Positions 1 through 7,546 of a DNA stretch of 16,192 nt are shown here, in pieces. Position 1 is the stretch's first letter, and every line of letters begins with the position of its first letter. The notes under the pieces are model-generated. The model saw only the letters and a program-made list of their open reading frames with translations, ran no database searches and was not told where the DNA came from. The stretch is from Bacillota bacterium (GTDB lineage: Bacteria > Bacillota > Bacilli > Bacillales > Cytobacillaceae): assembly GCA_023389895.1 (NCBI GenBank), contig JAEWDX010000403.1:1-16192 (forward strand), read 5' to 3'. A program made the translations under genes and the position numbers.

Positions 1-428
1 GGCACGAATGGACTGCTACCAGTAGCTAGTAATACATTTTTGGCCATTAAGTTCTCATCATTAACGGTCACCGTTTTTCCTACAATGCCTGCTTCACCTG
101 TAAAGTAAGCGATTTCATTTTGTTTAAATAAGTGATTGATTCCACCTTGCAATGTACTTATGACCTTGTCTTTACGTCCGACAAGTTTTGAAAAATCAAT
201 CGCTTCAACCGTACTTTGAATGCCAAATTGATTGGCTTCTTTTATCGACAGCAGCCACTCTGCATGCTTCAAATAGGCCTTTGATGGAATACAGCCAACA
301 TTTAAGCAGGTGCCACCGATTCGTTCGCGCTCGACCACTGCTACTTTCTGACCAAGCTGTGCAGCTTTGATAGCTGAGACATAGCCACCTGGCCCTGCAC
401 CGATAACGACTAAATCAAATTGTTTCAC
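1..428 (-). CDS. lpdA: Dihydrolipoyl dehydrogenase (E3), N-terminal part, cut by window edge
   Basis: The first 142 codons of an FAD/NAD disulfide oxidoreductase; the rest lies beyond base 1. The N-terminus has the FAD-binding GAGPGGY motif (residues 10-16) and the redox-active CLNVGC pair, followed by IPSK, which marks dihydrolipoyl dehydrogenase. E3 reoxidises the lipoyl arm of 2-oxoacid or acetoin dehydrogenase complexes in the cytoplasm, reducing NAD. I chose GTG at 428 because GGAGGGG lies about six bases upstream; an in-frame ATG at 443 would put that ribosome binding site inside the gene. It lies 155 bp after an AcoR-like sigma-54 activator and directly behind a consensus sigma-54 promoter. 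It is therefore probably the first gene of an operon for an acetoin or related dehydrogenase complex (acoL-like). The E1 and E2 genes are not visible, so the complex is inferred. Confidence 0.9.
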   Translation of the reverse strand, partial: MKQFDLVVIGAGPGGYVSAIKAAQLGQKVAVVERERIGGTCLNVGCIPSKAYLKHAEWLLSIKEANQFGIQSTVEAIDFSKLVGRKDKVISTLQGGINHLFKQNEIAYFTGEAGIVGKTVTVNDENLMAKNVLLATGSSPFV

Positions 429-474
429 CAATTTCCCCTCCATTCCTCTGTATTGTGCTTATACCTTATTTAAA

Positions 475-490
475 GCAAGTTCCGTGCCAA
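475..490 (-). promoter_or_regulatory. Sigma-54 (-24/-12) promoter of the lpdA operon
   Basis: On the minus strand the sequence reads TTGGCACGGAACTTGC, matching the sigma-54 consensus TGGCAC-N5-TTGC at every fixed position. GG (488-487) and GC (476-475) are ten bases apart, as required. The predicted start is near 463, giving a leader of about 35 nt before the GTG of lpdA. The adjacent gene encodes a sigma-54 activator with an intact GAFTGA loop, which fits. Confidence 0.88.
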
Positions 491-492
491 CT

Positions 493-545
493 AATAAAAC
501 GCTGTCATAATACGCTTTTGCAGAGAGGGCAACAAATAAAACGCT
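493..545. repeat. 11-bp direct repeat AATAAAACGCT, 42 bp apart
   Basis: AATAAAACGCT occurs at 493-503 and 535-545. The 42-bp period is close to four helical turns, so both copies would face the same side of the DNA. They lie upstream of the sigma-54 promoter. They could be activator sites, but the second copy overlaps the inverted repeat at 538-574, so the repeat may also be incidental. Confidence 0.4.
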
Positions 546-574
546 ACAAACTTTACAACAGTTTGTAGCGTTTT
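538..574 (-). terminator. 14-bp inverted repeat: terminator of the sigma-54 activator gene and/or its upstream activating site
   Basis: Perfect arms AAAACGCTACAAAC (538-551) and GTTTGTAGCGTTTT (561-574) flank a 9-nt loop. The structure starts nine bases after the stop codon of the regulator gene, and on the minus strand the stem ends in TTTT followed by ATTT, which suits an intrinsic terminator. Its centre is also about 93 bp upstream of the predicted sigma-54 start, a usual distance for an enhancer. The unit TTTGTAGC occurs three times: twice in tandem (562-569 and 572-579) and once inverted (544-551). This resembles a binding site, so both roles are possible. Confidence 0.65.
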
Positions 575-583
575 GTAGCATGG

Positions 584-2383
584 TCATTTTAGGTTGTACT
601 TTTTCATCTTACGGTAAAGCGTGCTTCTAGCAACGCCAAGCTCCTCTGATGCCTGTGAAATATTGTATTGATGGCGTTTTAGTACTTCTTCGAGCTCTTG
701 CTGCTCACGGGAAACAGGAGCTGTATTTTGTTGTATATGCTCACTTTTTTCACTAAAAACAGAACCAATTTCGATTAATTCGCGAATGTTCGAAATTGTT
801 GGTGTGTCCTGTTCATAATACAAATACAAACGTTCTAAAAAATTATTCAATTCGCGAATATTGCCATACCAGTTATACTCCTTTGCTACTTCGTATGCAA
901 TGCTCATCCAATGTGGATACCAATGGCGCTTGTCGCAATAATCTTGCATCAGCGTATAAATATCCTCCTTGCGTTCCCGAAGCGGAGGGATGGTGAGTGG
1001 GCAAACATATAATCGATAAAATAAATCGAGTCGGAATTTCCCCTCTTGAACTAGCGCTTTTAAATTTCGATTGCTTGCAGTTATGATTCGAAATGATACA
1101 CTCTTTGCCTTTGTGCTACCAAGCGGTGTCACTTTTTTGTCTTCAAGTACGCGAAGAAGCGCTGCCTGCATCCGTAGTGACATGCTATCAACCTCATCAA
1201 AAAACAGTGTGCCCTCATGTGCCTGCAGAATTTTTCCTTGGTGACCTTTATTGCTTGCACCGGTAAACGCACCGGGTGCATAGCCAAAAAGTTCACTCTC
1301 CAATAAGTTTTCACTGATTGCCCCGCAGTTAATCGCCACCAACCGACCGCTTGAAGCAGGACTATTTTGATGAATCGTTTTCGCAATTATTTCTTTCCCA
1401 CTACCCGATTCGCCATGAATATGAATCGGTAACATACTTGCTGACGCCTTTACTACTTGTTTCATAAATTGAAGGTAGTCTGCATTTTTTGAGGCGACAC
1501 CGAAATAGAACAAGTTCGCTTGCTTCTGCGCCGCTTGTACAATCGGATAATAATAACCAATTAGCTGTCCATCAAGCATAATCATTTCGGGTAATGTATG
1601 AATAAATGGCGCGGAAAGCAACTCCTGTACATTGCGTCCAACCCATTCATCCTCATCAAGCATTAGCTCCTTTGAAATCGTCATAATTTGCTCGTATTCA
1701 TTGCAGACAATTCCTGGGCGTGTCATTTTATGTGCATAGTCGAGAAGCTGCTTATGACTCGTTAAATAATCATTGCGTAGCTTCTCTGAAATCGTATTCG
1801 CTAATAACTGTAAAAATAAATGAACCTCTACCTGCGTTGCTGAATTGTTTAAATGGGAGGAGATGTCAATCACGGCGCAAATATCTCCAAATTCATTAAG
1901 AATCGGAGCAGCCGTGCATTCCCACTTATGCGAGGAAATGGCGTAGTGCTCATAGCCGCGTAAAGTCGTCACCTCACCCGTTTGTAAAGCAAGCGAGATG
2001 GCGTTCGTGCCGACATCCTCTTCATGCCAGCGATTGCCCTCGGAAAAAGAGATTTCATTTGCTAACCCTTTTGTTCCCTCATAACCATCACGCCAAATAA
2101 TGTAGCCGTCGACATCCGTTAAAATGAAGATGGGCATTTTCAATTGAAAGTATTGTTGATACGTTTTAAGCTCTTTCTCAACAAGCTCAATAATACGCTT
2201 ATTCTTTTGTTGCTTTTGCTTCAGTTTTGATTTCGAGAGAATCGTAAAACTCCTTCTTCTATATGGATCAATATTTTGATTGCGGCAATGCAGCCATGAA
2301 AATGCTACATTTCTAGGAAGGATTTTCAGATCGATCGAATCGTTGGCAATAAAGCTTTTCCAAATACGTTCCTTTAAATCCAT
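584..2383 (-). CDS. AcoR-like sigma-54-dependent transcriptional activator
   Basis: A 599-residue bacterial enhancer-binding protein. Residues ~75-200 form a GAF-type sensor. The AAA+ domain (~305-530) has Walker A GESGSGKE (324-331), an intact GAFTGA sigma-54 contact loop (371-376), Walker B TLFFDEVD (392-399) and the FRLDLFYRL region (450-458). A Fis-type helix-turn-helix occupies ~563-595. Length and order match AcoR of Bacillus (about 600 aa). The ATG at 2383 is preceded by AAGGGGGAA. The protein would use ATP hydrolysis to open sigma-54 promoters in response to a small ligand read by the GAF domain. The promoter at 475-490, upstream of lpdA, is its likely target. Acetoin as inducer is inferred only from family and neighbour. 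The leader (2384-2570) has a weak TAGAAT -10 candidate at 2448-2443 and no clear -35. Confidence 0.92.
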   Translation of the reverse strand: MDLKERIWKSFIANDSIDLKILPRNVAFSWLHCRNQNIDPYRRRSFTILSKSKLKQKQQKNKRIIELVEKELKTYQQYFQLKMPIFILTDVDGYIIWRDGYEGTKGLANEISFSEGNRWHEEDVGTNAISLALQTGEVTTLRGYEHYAISSHKWECTAAPILNEFGDICAVIDISSHLNNSATQVEVHLFLQLLANTISEKLRNDYLTSHKQLLDYAHKMTRPGIVCNEYEQIMTISKELMLDEDEWVGRNVQELLSAPFIHTLPEMIMLDGQLIGYYYPIVQAAQKQANLFYFGVASKNADYLQFMKQVVKASASMLPIHIHGESGSGKEIIAKTIHQNSPASSGRLVAINCGAISENLLESELFGYAPGAFTGASNKGHQGKILQAHEGTLFFDEVDSMSLRMQAALLRVLEDKKVTPLGSTKAKSVSFRIITASNRNLKALVQEGKFRLDLFYRLYVCPLTIPPLRERKEDIYTLMQDYCDKRHWYPHWMSIAYEVAKEYNWYGNIRELNNFLERLYLYYEQDTPTISNIRELIEIGSVFSEKSEHIQQNTAPVSREQQELEEVLKRHQYNISQASEELGVARSTLYRKMKKYNLK

Positions 2384-2571
2384 TGCACTTCCCCCTTATA
2401 CGGTAATGCTGTGTTTCAAAGGCAAATTTCTTTATACTTATTATTCTACTAAAAAAGCTATCTGATAATCTATATTTGTCTGAAATTTTTTATTATTATA
2501 ACTGTATATATAACTTACTAGTCCATATAGCAATTTTAATAGACATCAAGAATGGAACCATATTTTGAGAA

Positions 2572-2627
2572 AAACAAAAAAACCTTGACACAGCAGGCAT
2601 TTCCTCTGTATCAAGGTATTTTTTTAT
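2572..2627 (-). terminator. Intrinsic terminator downstream of the MATE gene
   Basis: ACCTTGA (2582-2588) pairs with TCAAGGT (2611-2617), extended past one mismatch by ACAG/CTGT, with a 12-nt loop. The minus strand then runs TTTTTTTGTTTTT; on the plus strand ATTTTTTT follows. It should stop minus-strand transcription from the MATE gene and could also work in the other direction. Confidence 0.8.
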
Positions 2628-2717
2628 GTTTTTTTACTTATGATAGGTGTAGAAAAGGAGGCGAATATCCCCTTCTTTATTGTGTATTCACCCGTTTTTC
2701 ACATTTGCCCATTAACC

Positions 2718-4085
2718 TCAATTTGCTGCAATTTTATGCTTTTCATCCGCGTTACTCTTTAACCATGGCTTAGACAACCAGCGCCTTAGGGCAAAGATTC
2801 CACGAATCCATTCATCAAATCCTTGAGCTATCCAAATTCCAAGTAACCCGAATCCAAGGATAATTCCGAAAAGGTAGCTAAATACGACTGCAACTCCCCA
2901 CATGCAAATAATGCCGATAACAACAGGGAATCGAACGTCGCCGACAGATTTTAAAGACCCCATCAGTACAATATTCATCGCACGGCCAGGTTCAATAAAT
3001 ACAATTGCCCAGAGAACAGGGAGTCCAATCGAAATGATGCTAGATTCGTCTGTAAACACGGCTAATACAGGCTCACCAGTAAGGGCAATCGCTAGCGACA
3101 CGGCTAACGAAACAACCATCGAAATTTTTAATGTCTTAAGTCCTCGTTTTAACGTTCTTTCATAGTCCTTCGCGCCAATATAACGTGCAATCAGCAGCTG
3201 AGTCCCTTGAGCGATCGCCATTGTGAATAAAAAGCAGAGCATGGAAATATTGATAATATACACACGAGCCGCTAATGCATCGTCCCCGATCATGGCAACA
3301 AAACTTGTGATCACAATTTGTGAAAGCTGGTAGGAAAGGTTTTCTCCAGCTGATGGAATGCCGATGTCAAAGATTTCCTTTATATCTGTTTTATGAATGG
3401 AAAAAACATCTTTTATCGTAAACTTTAAATCTAATATTTTATAAACAAAGTAAAAAAGAGCTAGTATGAGAAAAATCCTCGCGACAATGATAGAATACGA
3501 AACTCCCGCAACCCCTGTTACCGGTAAGCCAAACCAGCCTTTAATCGCAATAAAGTAACCCGTAACACTAATAATATTCATTATAACCGTCATCATCATG
3601 GCTTCTTTTGTATGACCATAGCTGCGTAAAATAGCACTTAATGCAAGAGAAATGGCTTCAAGTATTAGCGAGAAACCTGTAATCGTTAGAAATGTAAGGG
3701 CAAAGTCATAAATCTCCCCACTTAGCCCATAAAATCGTAAAAATACATCACCAAACAATACAACAACTACAGTCATCGTGACGCCAACCCATAAATTTAT
3801 CCCAAAAGCAGAGCGTGCAAGCTGGCGTGCCCGTTTCAATTGGTTCGCACCTAAATTTTGACCAATTAAAATCATTGCCCCAATAACGGTTACATTAAAA
3901 ATGAGGATAAAGATATTAATAATCTGATTAGCTACCCCAACACCCGCAACGGCCTTATCTGAATACCCACTTAAAATTAATGTCGCTATAATCCCAACAC
4001 TCATATGCAGAGAAATTTCAATAAAAAGCGGCCATGTAATACTAAACAATGATTGATTTTGGAACTTATTATTTTCGTTTGGCAC
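2718..4085 (-). CDS. MATE family multidrug/cation efflux transporter
   Basis: A 455-residue integral membrane protein of typical MATE length, with about 12 hydrophobic segments in two homologous halves. The family's repeated cytoplasmic signature appears twice, as GQNLGANQLKRARQLAR after the second helix and ARYIGAKDYERTLKRG in the second half. The second half opens with GIPSAGENLSYQLSQ, and EPGRAMNIVLMGSLKSVGD follows near the C-terminus; both are usual for MatE proteins. MATE carriers export cationic drugs or metabolites using Na+ or H+ gradients. The start is GTG at 4085, eight bases after AGAAGG. It is a lone gene with its own terminator. The substrate cannot be read from the sequence. 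Confidence 0.92.
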   Translation of the reverse strand: MPNENNKFQNQSLFSITWPLFIEISLHMSVGIIATLILSGYSDKAVAGVGVANQIINIFILIFNVTVIGAMILIGQNLGANQLKRARQLARSAFGINLWVGVTMTVVVVLFGDVFLRFYGLSGEIYDFALTFLTITGFSLILEAISLALSAILRSYGHTKEAMMMTVIMNIISVTGYFIAIKGWFGLPVTGVAGVSYSIIVARIFLILALFYFVYKILDLKFTIKDVFSIHKTDIKEIFDIGIPSAGENLSYQLSQIVITSFVAMIGDDALAARVYIINISMLCFLFTMAIAQGTQLLIARYIGAKDYERTLKRGLKTLKISMVVSLAVSLAIALTGEPVLAVFTDESSIISIGLPVLWAIVFIEPGRAMNIVLMGSLKSVGDVRFPVVIGIICMWGVAVVFSYLFGIILGFGLLGIWIAQGFDEWIRGIFALRRWLSKPWLKSNADEKHKIAAN

Positions 4086-4286
4086 TCGTTAAACCTTCTT
4101 TTCTAAAATTATATGGAATCTAGTGTACCTAAAATTTGTTTAAAAAGAAATAAATTAATTTATTACAGATTGACGTAAAACATGGGACGATTCATTCCTA
4201 GATCAATACATGCCTTGATCAAAACATTGGAGCAGAATGTTTTAGAAAGTAAATAAGACGTATTTTCATCGAAACTCATTATAACT
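4086..4286. other. Gene-free stretch with short inverted repeats
   Basis: No convincing gene here. There is a 16-bp perfect AT palindrome at 4149-4164, 64 bp before the MATE start, which could be an operator. Two adjacent small inverted repeats follow: GATCAA (4201-4206) with TTGATC (4215-4220), and AAAACATT (4221-4228) with AATGTTTT (4236-4243). Short open frames across the region contain stops and match no family I recognise. Confidence 0.4.
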
Positions 4287-4315
4287 AAAAGCCTACCACC
4301 CAAAGGATGATAGGC
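4287..4315 (-). terminator. Intrinsic terminator of the trpF-like/ADH/deoC operon
   Basis: Read on the minus strand, GCCTATCATCC (4315-4305) pairs along its whole length with GGGTGGTAGGC (4301-4291), using U-G wobbles, across a 3-nt loop. TTTTAGTTATAA follows. The wobbles only work in the minus-strand RNA, which fixes its direction. It lies 16 bp beyond the last open frame of the deoC unit. Confidence 0.8.
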
Positions 4316-4330
4316 ATAGAATTTATGCGA

Positions 4331-4591
4331 TTATTCTAAGGTAAGTTTTAAAAAAACTTGAGCCTTTTTAAAATTATAGAGTAGATCTCTTTCTTGATCA
4401 AAAACAGACCATTCTATATCTTTTTCCCTTACCCTACTTGCTAACGCTACGGCTATAAAATAAAAATCATCAAAATAAAAATGAATATGGGTTGCATAGG
4501 GGCAAAGCTGGATTTTCTTCACTGTTTTATGAACAGCAGGAGCCTGATCCCCACCATCAGAATCTAGAATGATGATTTCAACGGGTCGAGA
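4331..4591 (-). pseudogene. Probable remnant of an unknown small gene, 5' end missing
   Basis: An open frame of 86 codons runs from just after a TAA at 4594-4592 to a stop at 4331-4333. The only start codon in it is a GTG at 4522, which has no ribosome binding site and would discard the plausible upstream part (VEIIILDSDGGDQ). The residues read like a genuine folded cytosolic protein, with THIHFYFDDFYFIAVALASR in the middle and a hydrophobic YNFKKAQVFLKLTLE end, so I think this is the C-terminal part of a gene that has lost its start. I do not recognise the family. It sits between deoC and the operon terminator and would be co-transcribed. If it is translated from the GTG, the product is 63 residues. 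Confidence 0.4.
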
Positions 4592-4609
4592 TTATTTACA
4601 TTAAAATCC

Positions 4610-5257
4610 CTAATATGAACCTAGAATTTTTATAGCAGCGCTTGTCCCAATCCTTGATGCTCCAGCCTCTACCATTGCTTTCATATCCTCCGTATTACCG
4701 ACACCACCTGATGCCTTCACTCCAATATTTAGTCCAACTGCTTTTCTCATGATTGCTACATCTTCAAGCGTTGCTCCATGTACGGAAAATCCTGTTGAAG
4801 TCTTGACATAGTCTGCTCCAGCTTTTACAGAAATCTGACATGCACGTATCTTCTCTTCATTTGTCAATAAGCATGCTTCAATAATAACTTTTACTAAAGC
4901 TTTCCCTTTTGCAGCGGACACAACAGAACGTATATCTTTCTCAACTAGTTCATCGTTTTTATCTTTTAATGCTCCAATATTTATGACTGTATCAATTTCT
5001 TTAGCTCCATTTTCAATCGCGTTACGGGTTTCAAATGCTTTTGTCTCAGCAGTACTTGCTCCTAAAGGGAATCCGATTACTGTACATACATTGATATCCG
5101 AATCACTCAAGAGCTCTGCTGATAAGCTGACCCAAGTAGGATTAACACATACGGAAGCAAATCCAAATTGTTTTGCCTCATTACATAAGTTAATGATTTC
5201 TTTTTCCTTTGCAGCAGGTGAAAGTAATGTATGGTCAATTAAACTAGAATAGTTCAA
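4610..5257 (-). CDS. deoC: Deoxyribose-phosphate aldolase
   Basis: A class I TIM-barrel aldolase that splits 2-deoxyribose 5-phosphate into acetaldehyde and glyceraldehyde 3-phosphate, in the cytoplasm. The DeoC signatures are intact: IDHTLL near the start, ASVCVNP, VCTVIGFPLGA, EIDTVINIG with the catalytic Asp, YVKTSTGFS with the Schiff-base Lys (residue 152 from this start) and GVKASGG with the second active-site Lys. I prefer TTG at 5257 (215 aa): AAGGTGG at 5272-5266 is spaced eight bases from it and overlaps the alternative GTG at 5269 (219 aa), which would have no usable site. It lies 73 bp after the iron alcohol dehydrogenase and is the third gene of the operon. No deoxynucleoside kinase, phosphorylase or phosphopentomutase is nearby, so the partner pathway is not the classic deo operon. 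It may act on a related aldol substrate. Confidence 0.94.
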   Translation of the reverse strand: MNYSSLIDHTLLSPAAKEKEIINLCNEAKQFGFASVCVNPTWVSLSAELLSDSDINVCTVIGFPLGASTAETKAFETRNAIENGAKEIDTVINIGALKDKNDELVEKDIRSVVSAAKGKALVKVIIEACLLTNEEKIRACQISVKAGADYVKTSTGFSVHGATLEDVAIMRKAVGLNIGVKASGGVGNTEDMKAMVEAGASRIGTSAAIKILGSY

Positions 5258-5330
5258 AAAATTCGCCACCTTAAAATATTATTTCAAATACCTTGATAAG
5301 TGTTATTCCATTATTTTCTTAATAAGCCTT

Positions 5331-6485
5331 TTAAACATATAGCTTTTCTAACAAAGAAGATGCACTATCTATATCTACTTTAAGCGGTGAATTTCCAGCA
5401 AATCTTTCTAATACAACACTTTCTGCATTACTTAATAATTCTTCCTTGCTAATATTTAAATTACTAAATGAACTCGTCCCTAAAATATTATCTCTAAAAT
5501 GACGAAAAGCCTTTGCCGTTATAGTACCAATTTCTAAATCCGTGAGGTTTTGGGGATATGTTGCACCTAATATTAAACCGATTTCTTTTATTTTTTTCGA
5601 TTCAACTGGAGAAATGTATTCTAAAACTCCTGGTAAAGCATAGGAACAAGCCATACCATGAGGGATATGATATTTAGAACCTACTATATGAGCAATAGAG
5701 TGACCCAAATGCGTACCAGCATTATTCAGCATCCATCCAGCAAGTGCTGCAGCAACCATCATTCGTTCTCTAGCTTCTCTATCATCCCCATCTTTTACAG
5801 CCCTTGGTAAATACTTCACAATTAAATACATAACCTTTTCACATATAGCGTCTGTTAGCGGACTTGATAAATTGGAAGTATAACCTTCCGCTGCATGAGC
5901 AAACGCATCTAATCCTGTCGCAATCGTCATATTTTTTGGTAGGGTCATGGCTAAATCTGGATTTAAAACTGCATATTCACTAACAGCATGATCCGACAGC
6001 ACGGCTAATTTAGACTGCGTATTTCTTTCCGTTACGATTAGAGCATTGGACATTTCACTACCTGTACCAGAAGTAGTCGGAACAGCAATCATGTCATAAC
6101 ATGGTTTAACTTCTTTATCTGGATCAACATAGTCCATAATTTTCCCACCATTCACCCTTACAATATTAATTCCTCTACCTACATCAATAGAACTTCCTCC
6201 GCCAATAGCAATAATACAATCACAATTATTTAAATTAAATAATGATGCTCCTTCATCTACTACTTCTGTTGGTGGGTCAGGAACGACTTTATCATATACA
6301 ACATACTCAATATTATGTTTTTGCATTTGCTCTAATAAGCTTCTAATAATTGCTACAGTACTTATAAATGACCCCATAACTATAAATGGTTTTTGATATT
6401 TTTTTTCTTCTAAAATCGATAAAATAGTCTGAGCTAAATGATCCGTTACAGTTACTTTTACGTTTTGAATTAATTTATAATCCAT
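5331..6485 (-). CDS. Iron-containing alcohol dehydrogenase
   Basis: A 384-residue group III (Fe-dependent) alcohol dehydrogenase, normal length for the family. The NAD-binding GGGSSID is at 95-101 and the PTTSGTGSE signature at 136-144. All four metal ligands are present: Asp193 and His197 in GLDAFAHAAE, His262 in GHSIAH and His276 in IPHG. Such enzymes interconvert alcohols and aldehydes with NAD(P)H in the cytoplasm. The ATG at 6485 follows a very strong AGAGGAGGT. It is the second gene of the operon, 41 bp after the TrpF-like gene. Next to an aldolase that releases an aldehyde, it may reduce that aldehyde, or it may oxidise an alcohol to feed the aldolase. The substrate cannot be read from the sequence. 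Confidence 0.93.
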   Translation of the reverse strand: MDYKLIQNVKVTVTDHLAQTILSILEEKKYQKPFIVMGSFISTVAIIRSLLEQMQKHNIEYVVYDKVVPDPPTEVVDEGASLFNLNNCDCIIAIGGGSSIDVGRGINIVRVNGGKIMDYVDPDKEVKPCYDMIAVPTTSGTGSEMSNALIVTERNTQSKLAVLSDHAVSEYAVLNPDLAMTLPKNMTIATGLDAFAHAAEGYTSNLSSPLTDAICEKVMYLIVKYLPRAVKDGDDREARERMMVAAALAGWMLNNAGTHLGHSIAHIVGSKYHIPHGMACSYALPGVLEYISPVESKKIKEIGLILGATYPQNLTDLEIGTITAKAFRHFRDNILGTSSFSNLNISKEELLSNAESVVLERFAGNSPLKVDIDSASSLLEKLYV

Positions 6486-6526
6486 TTAAATACCTCCTCT
6501 AATATATTATAGGAAAATCGGATTTA

Positions 6527-7219
6527 TTAAATTTTCAATTCACGAGCGGCCTTATCTGCTCTTTCACAAAACTCTCTTACCTTTTCGATATCTTTTTCCA
6601 TATGTCCACCTTCATACTTAATGCTTGTTTTTGATAAAGTATCTACACCATATGGTCTAATTCGTTTGATAGCTTCTTCTACATTATCTGGCCCTAATCC
6701 CCCAGCAATAATAACTGGAATATTCACACTGCGCACAATTTCAGCATCAATGGACCAATCATGTGTTTTTCCACTAGCGCCAATTCCAGTATCTTCAGCT
6801 AAACCCGAATCAGTTAATAAATAATCGCAAAACTCTGCGTATTTTTTCGCTCTCTCTATAGCTTCTGGCCCATCAATCAAAACCGCTTGCATGAGACCCG
6901 TATTTGGGCATACTTCTATTAATTGCTTCGCAAATTCAGGGGTAGCAGTATATTCCATACCTGCAATATGAAGAACATCAGGTTGAATCTTTTCAGCTAT
7001 ATCCAGTATTTCATCTGTGTCTTTATTTAGCATAATGGCAACAGACTTAACACCTCTTCTTTTTGCTTCTGCAAAAATCTTATCGACTACATCTAAGCGT
7101 ACTCGATGAGCAGGTACTCCTCCGTTTTGCATTGGTACTAAGCCTATATGATCTGCCCCTGCCTCCATTGTTTTAACACTTTCTTCATAAGTTATTAAAG
7201 AATAGATTTGTTTTATCAT
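6527..7219 (-). CDS. TrpF-like (phosphoribosylanthranilate isomerase fold) protein, probable non-tryptophan role
   Basis: A 230-residue TIM barrel resembling phosphoribosylanthranilate isomerase. It keeps the phosphate-binding region (AGGLGPDNV, 172-180, and GVDTLSKTS, 191-199), the ASGKTHDWS stretch (148-156) that matches GGSGKTFDWS of TrpF, and the acidic residue in LLTDS (Asp137) that aligns with the TrpF general acid. The N-terminal KICG motif is absent: the start reads IKQIYSLITYEES, so the catalytic Cys aligns with Tyr6. No trp genes are present. I infer a paralogue acting on another phosphorylated sugar or amino sugar, perhaps an aldose-ketose isomerisation. The ATG at 7219 follows TGAGGAAAA. 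It is first in the operon with the iron alcohol dehydrogenase and deoC, behind a predicted MocR operator. Confidence 0.75.
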   Translation of the reverse strand: MIKQIYSLITYEESVKTMEAGADHIGLVPMQNGGVPAHRVRLDVVDKIFAEAKRRGVKSVAIMLNKDTDEILDIAEKIQPDVLHIAGMEYTATPEFAKQLIEVCPNTGLMQAVLIDGPEAIERAKKYAEFCDYLLTDSGLAEDTGIGASGKTHDWSIDAEIVRSVNIPVIIAGGLGPDNVEEAIKRIRPYGVDTLSKTSIKYEGGHMEKDIEKVREFCERADKAARELKI

Positions 7220-7259
7220 TGTTTTTTCCTCACTTAACTAAATATTGATGAGCTCTTTT

Positions 7260-7265
7260 ATAATA
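7260..7265 (-). promoter_or_regulatory. Predicted -10 element of the trpF-like operon
   Basis: TATTAT on the minus strand, exactly 22 nt downstream of the proximal operator copy at 7288-7296. A -35 at 17-bp spacing would be GATTTC, far from TTGACA, so the promoter probably needs an activator. The start would be near 7252, leaving about 33 nt of leader. Confidence 0.5.
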
Positions 7266-7287
7266 AAGGATTCATTTTTTTTGAAAT

Positions 7288-7320
7288 CATCCACTTCCAC
7301 ACTTTCTTAACCATCCATTT
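7288..7320 (-). promoter_or_regulatory. Predicted MocR operator A: direct repeat with 24-bp period
   Basis: Minus-strand AAATGGATG (7320-7312) and AAGTGGATG (7296-7288) are exactly 24 bp apart. The same arrangement recurs at 12002-12034 and 12223-12255. Known MocR regulators such as GabR and PdxR bind direct repeats near the -35, so the MocR gene next door is the likely binder. Confidence 0.65.
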
Positions 7321-7328
7321 TATCCGTA

Positions 7329-7356
7329 AAAAAAGAACCATGATTTAATCATGATT
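7329..7356 (-). terminator. Intrinsic terminator after the MocR gene and small membrane ORF
   Basis: On the minus strand AATCATGA (7356-7349) pairs with TCATGGTT (7343-7336), including one U-G pair, and CTTTTTTTA follows. The hairpin touches the stop codon of the 47-codon gene. It separates the regulator transcript from the trpF-like promoter. Confidence 0.75.
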
Positions 7357-7499
7357 CAGAAAGTTAAAAAAGGCGCTATTAATTCAAAACCCCACCAAGG
7401 TAATAGAACTGAGATCCCAAGAAAAATTGTTCCAATTAGTAGGATCATTCGACTTATGACTGGTAGTTTTTTAGACAAATTCAGAGTTACACTCTCCAC
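7356..7499 (-). CDS. Small single-span membrane protein, unknown family
   Basis: A 47-codon frame from GTG at 7499 to TGA. After a basic stretch (NLSKKLPVISR) comes one hydrophobic span, MILLIGTIFLGISVLLPWWG (residues 21-40), then a short FELIAPFLTF tail. It begins 47 bp after the MocR gene on the same strand and ends at a terminator, so it lies on the regulator's transcript. The start is uncertain: GTG 7499 has little ribosome-binding sequence, while TTG at 7478 follows GGAGAG at a long spacing. I do not recognise it. Another small membrane protein lies at each of the other two predicted operators, which makes this one more credible as a gene. Confidence 0.5.
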   Translation of the reverse strand: MESVTLNLSKKLPVISRMILLIGTIFLGISVLLPWWGFELIAPFLTF

Positions 7500-7546
7500 T
7501 TAGTTTCTACTTTTTCGAAAATAATTTAGAACACTTCATATAGATT

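Noticed and set aside
4160..4290. Transposase remnant upstream of the MATE gene
   Set aside because: Short frames interrupted by stops gave only vague resemblance; no inverted-repeat ends or target duplication are visible.
5267..5269. GTG start for deoC
   Set aside because: It falls inside AAGGTGG, the only good ribosome binding site, which is correctly spaced for the TTG at 5257. It remains possible.
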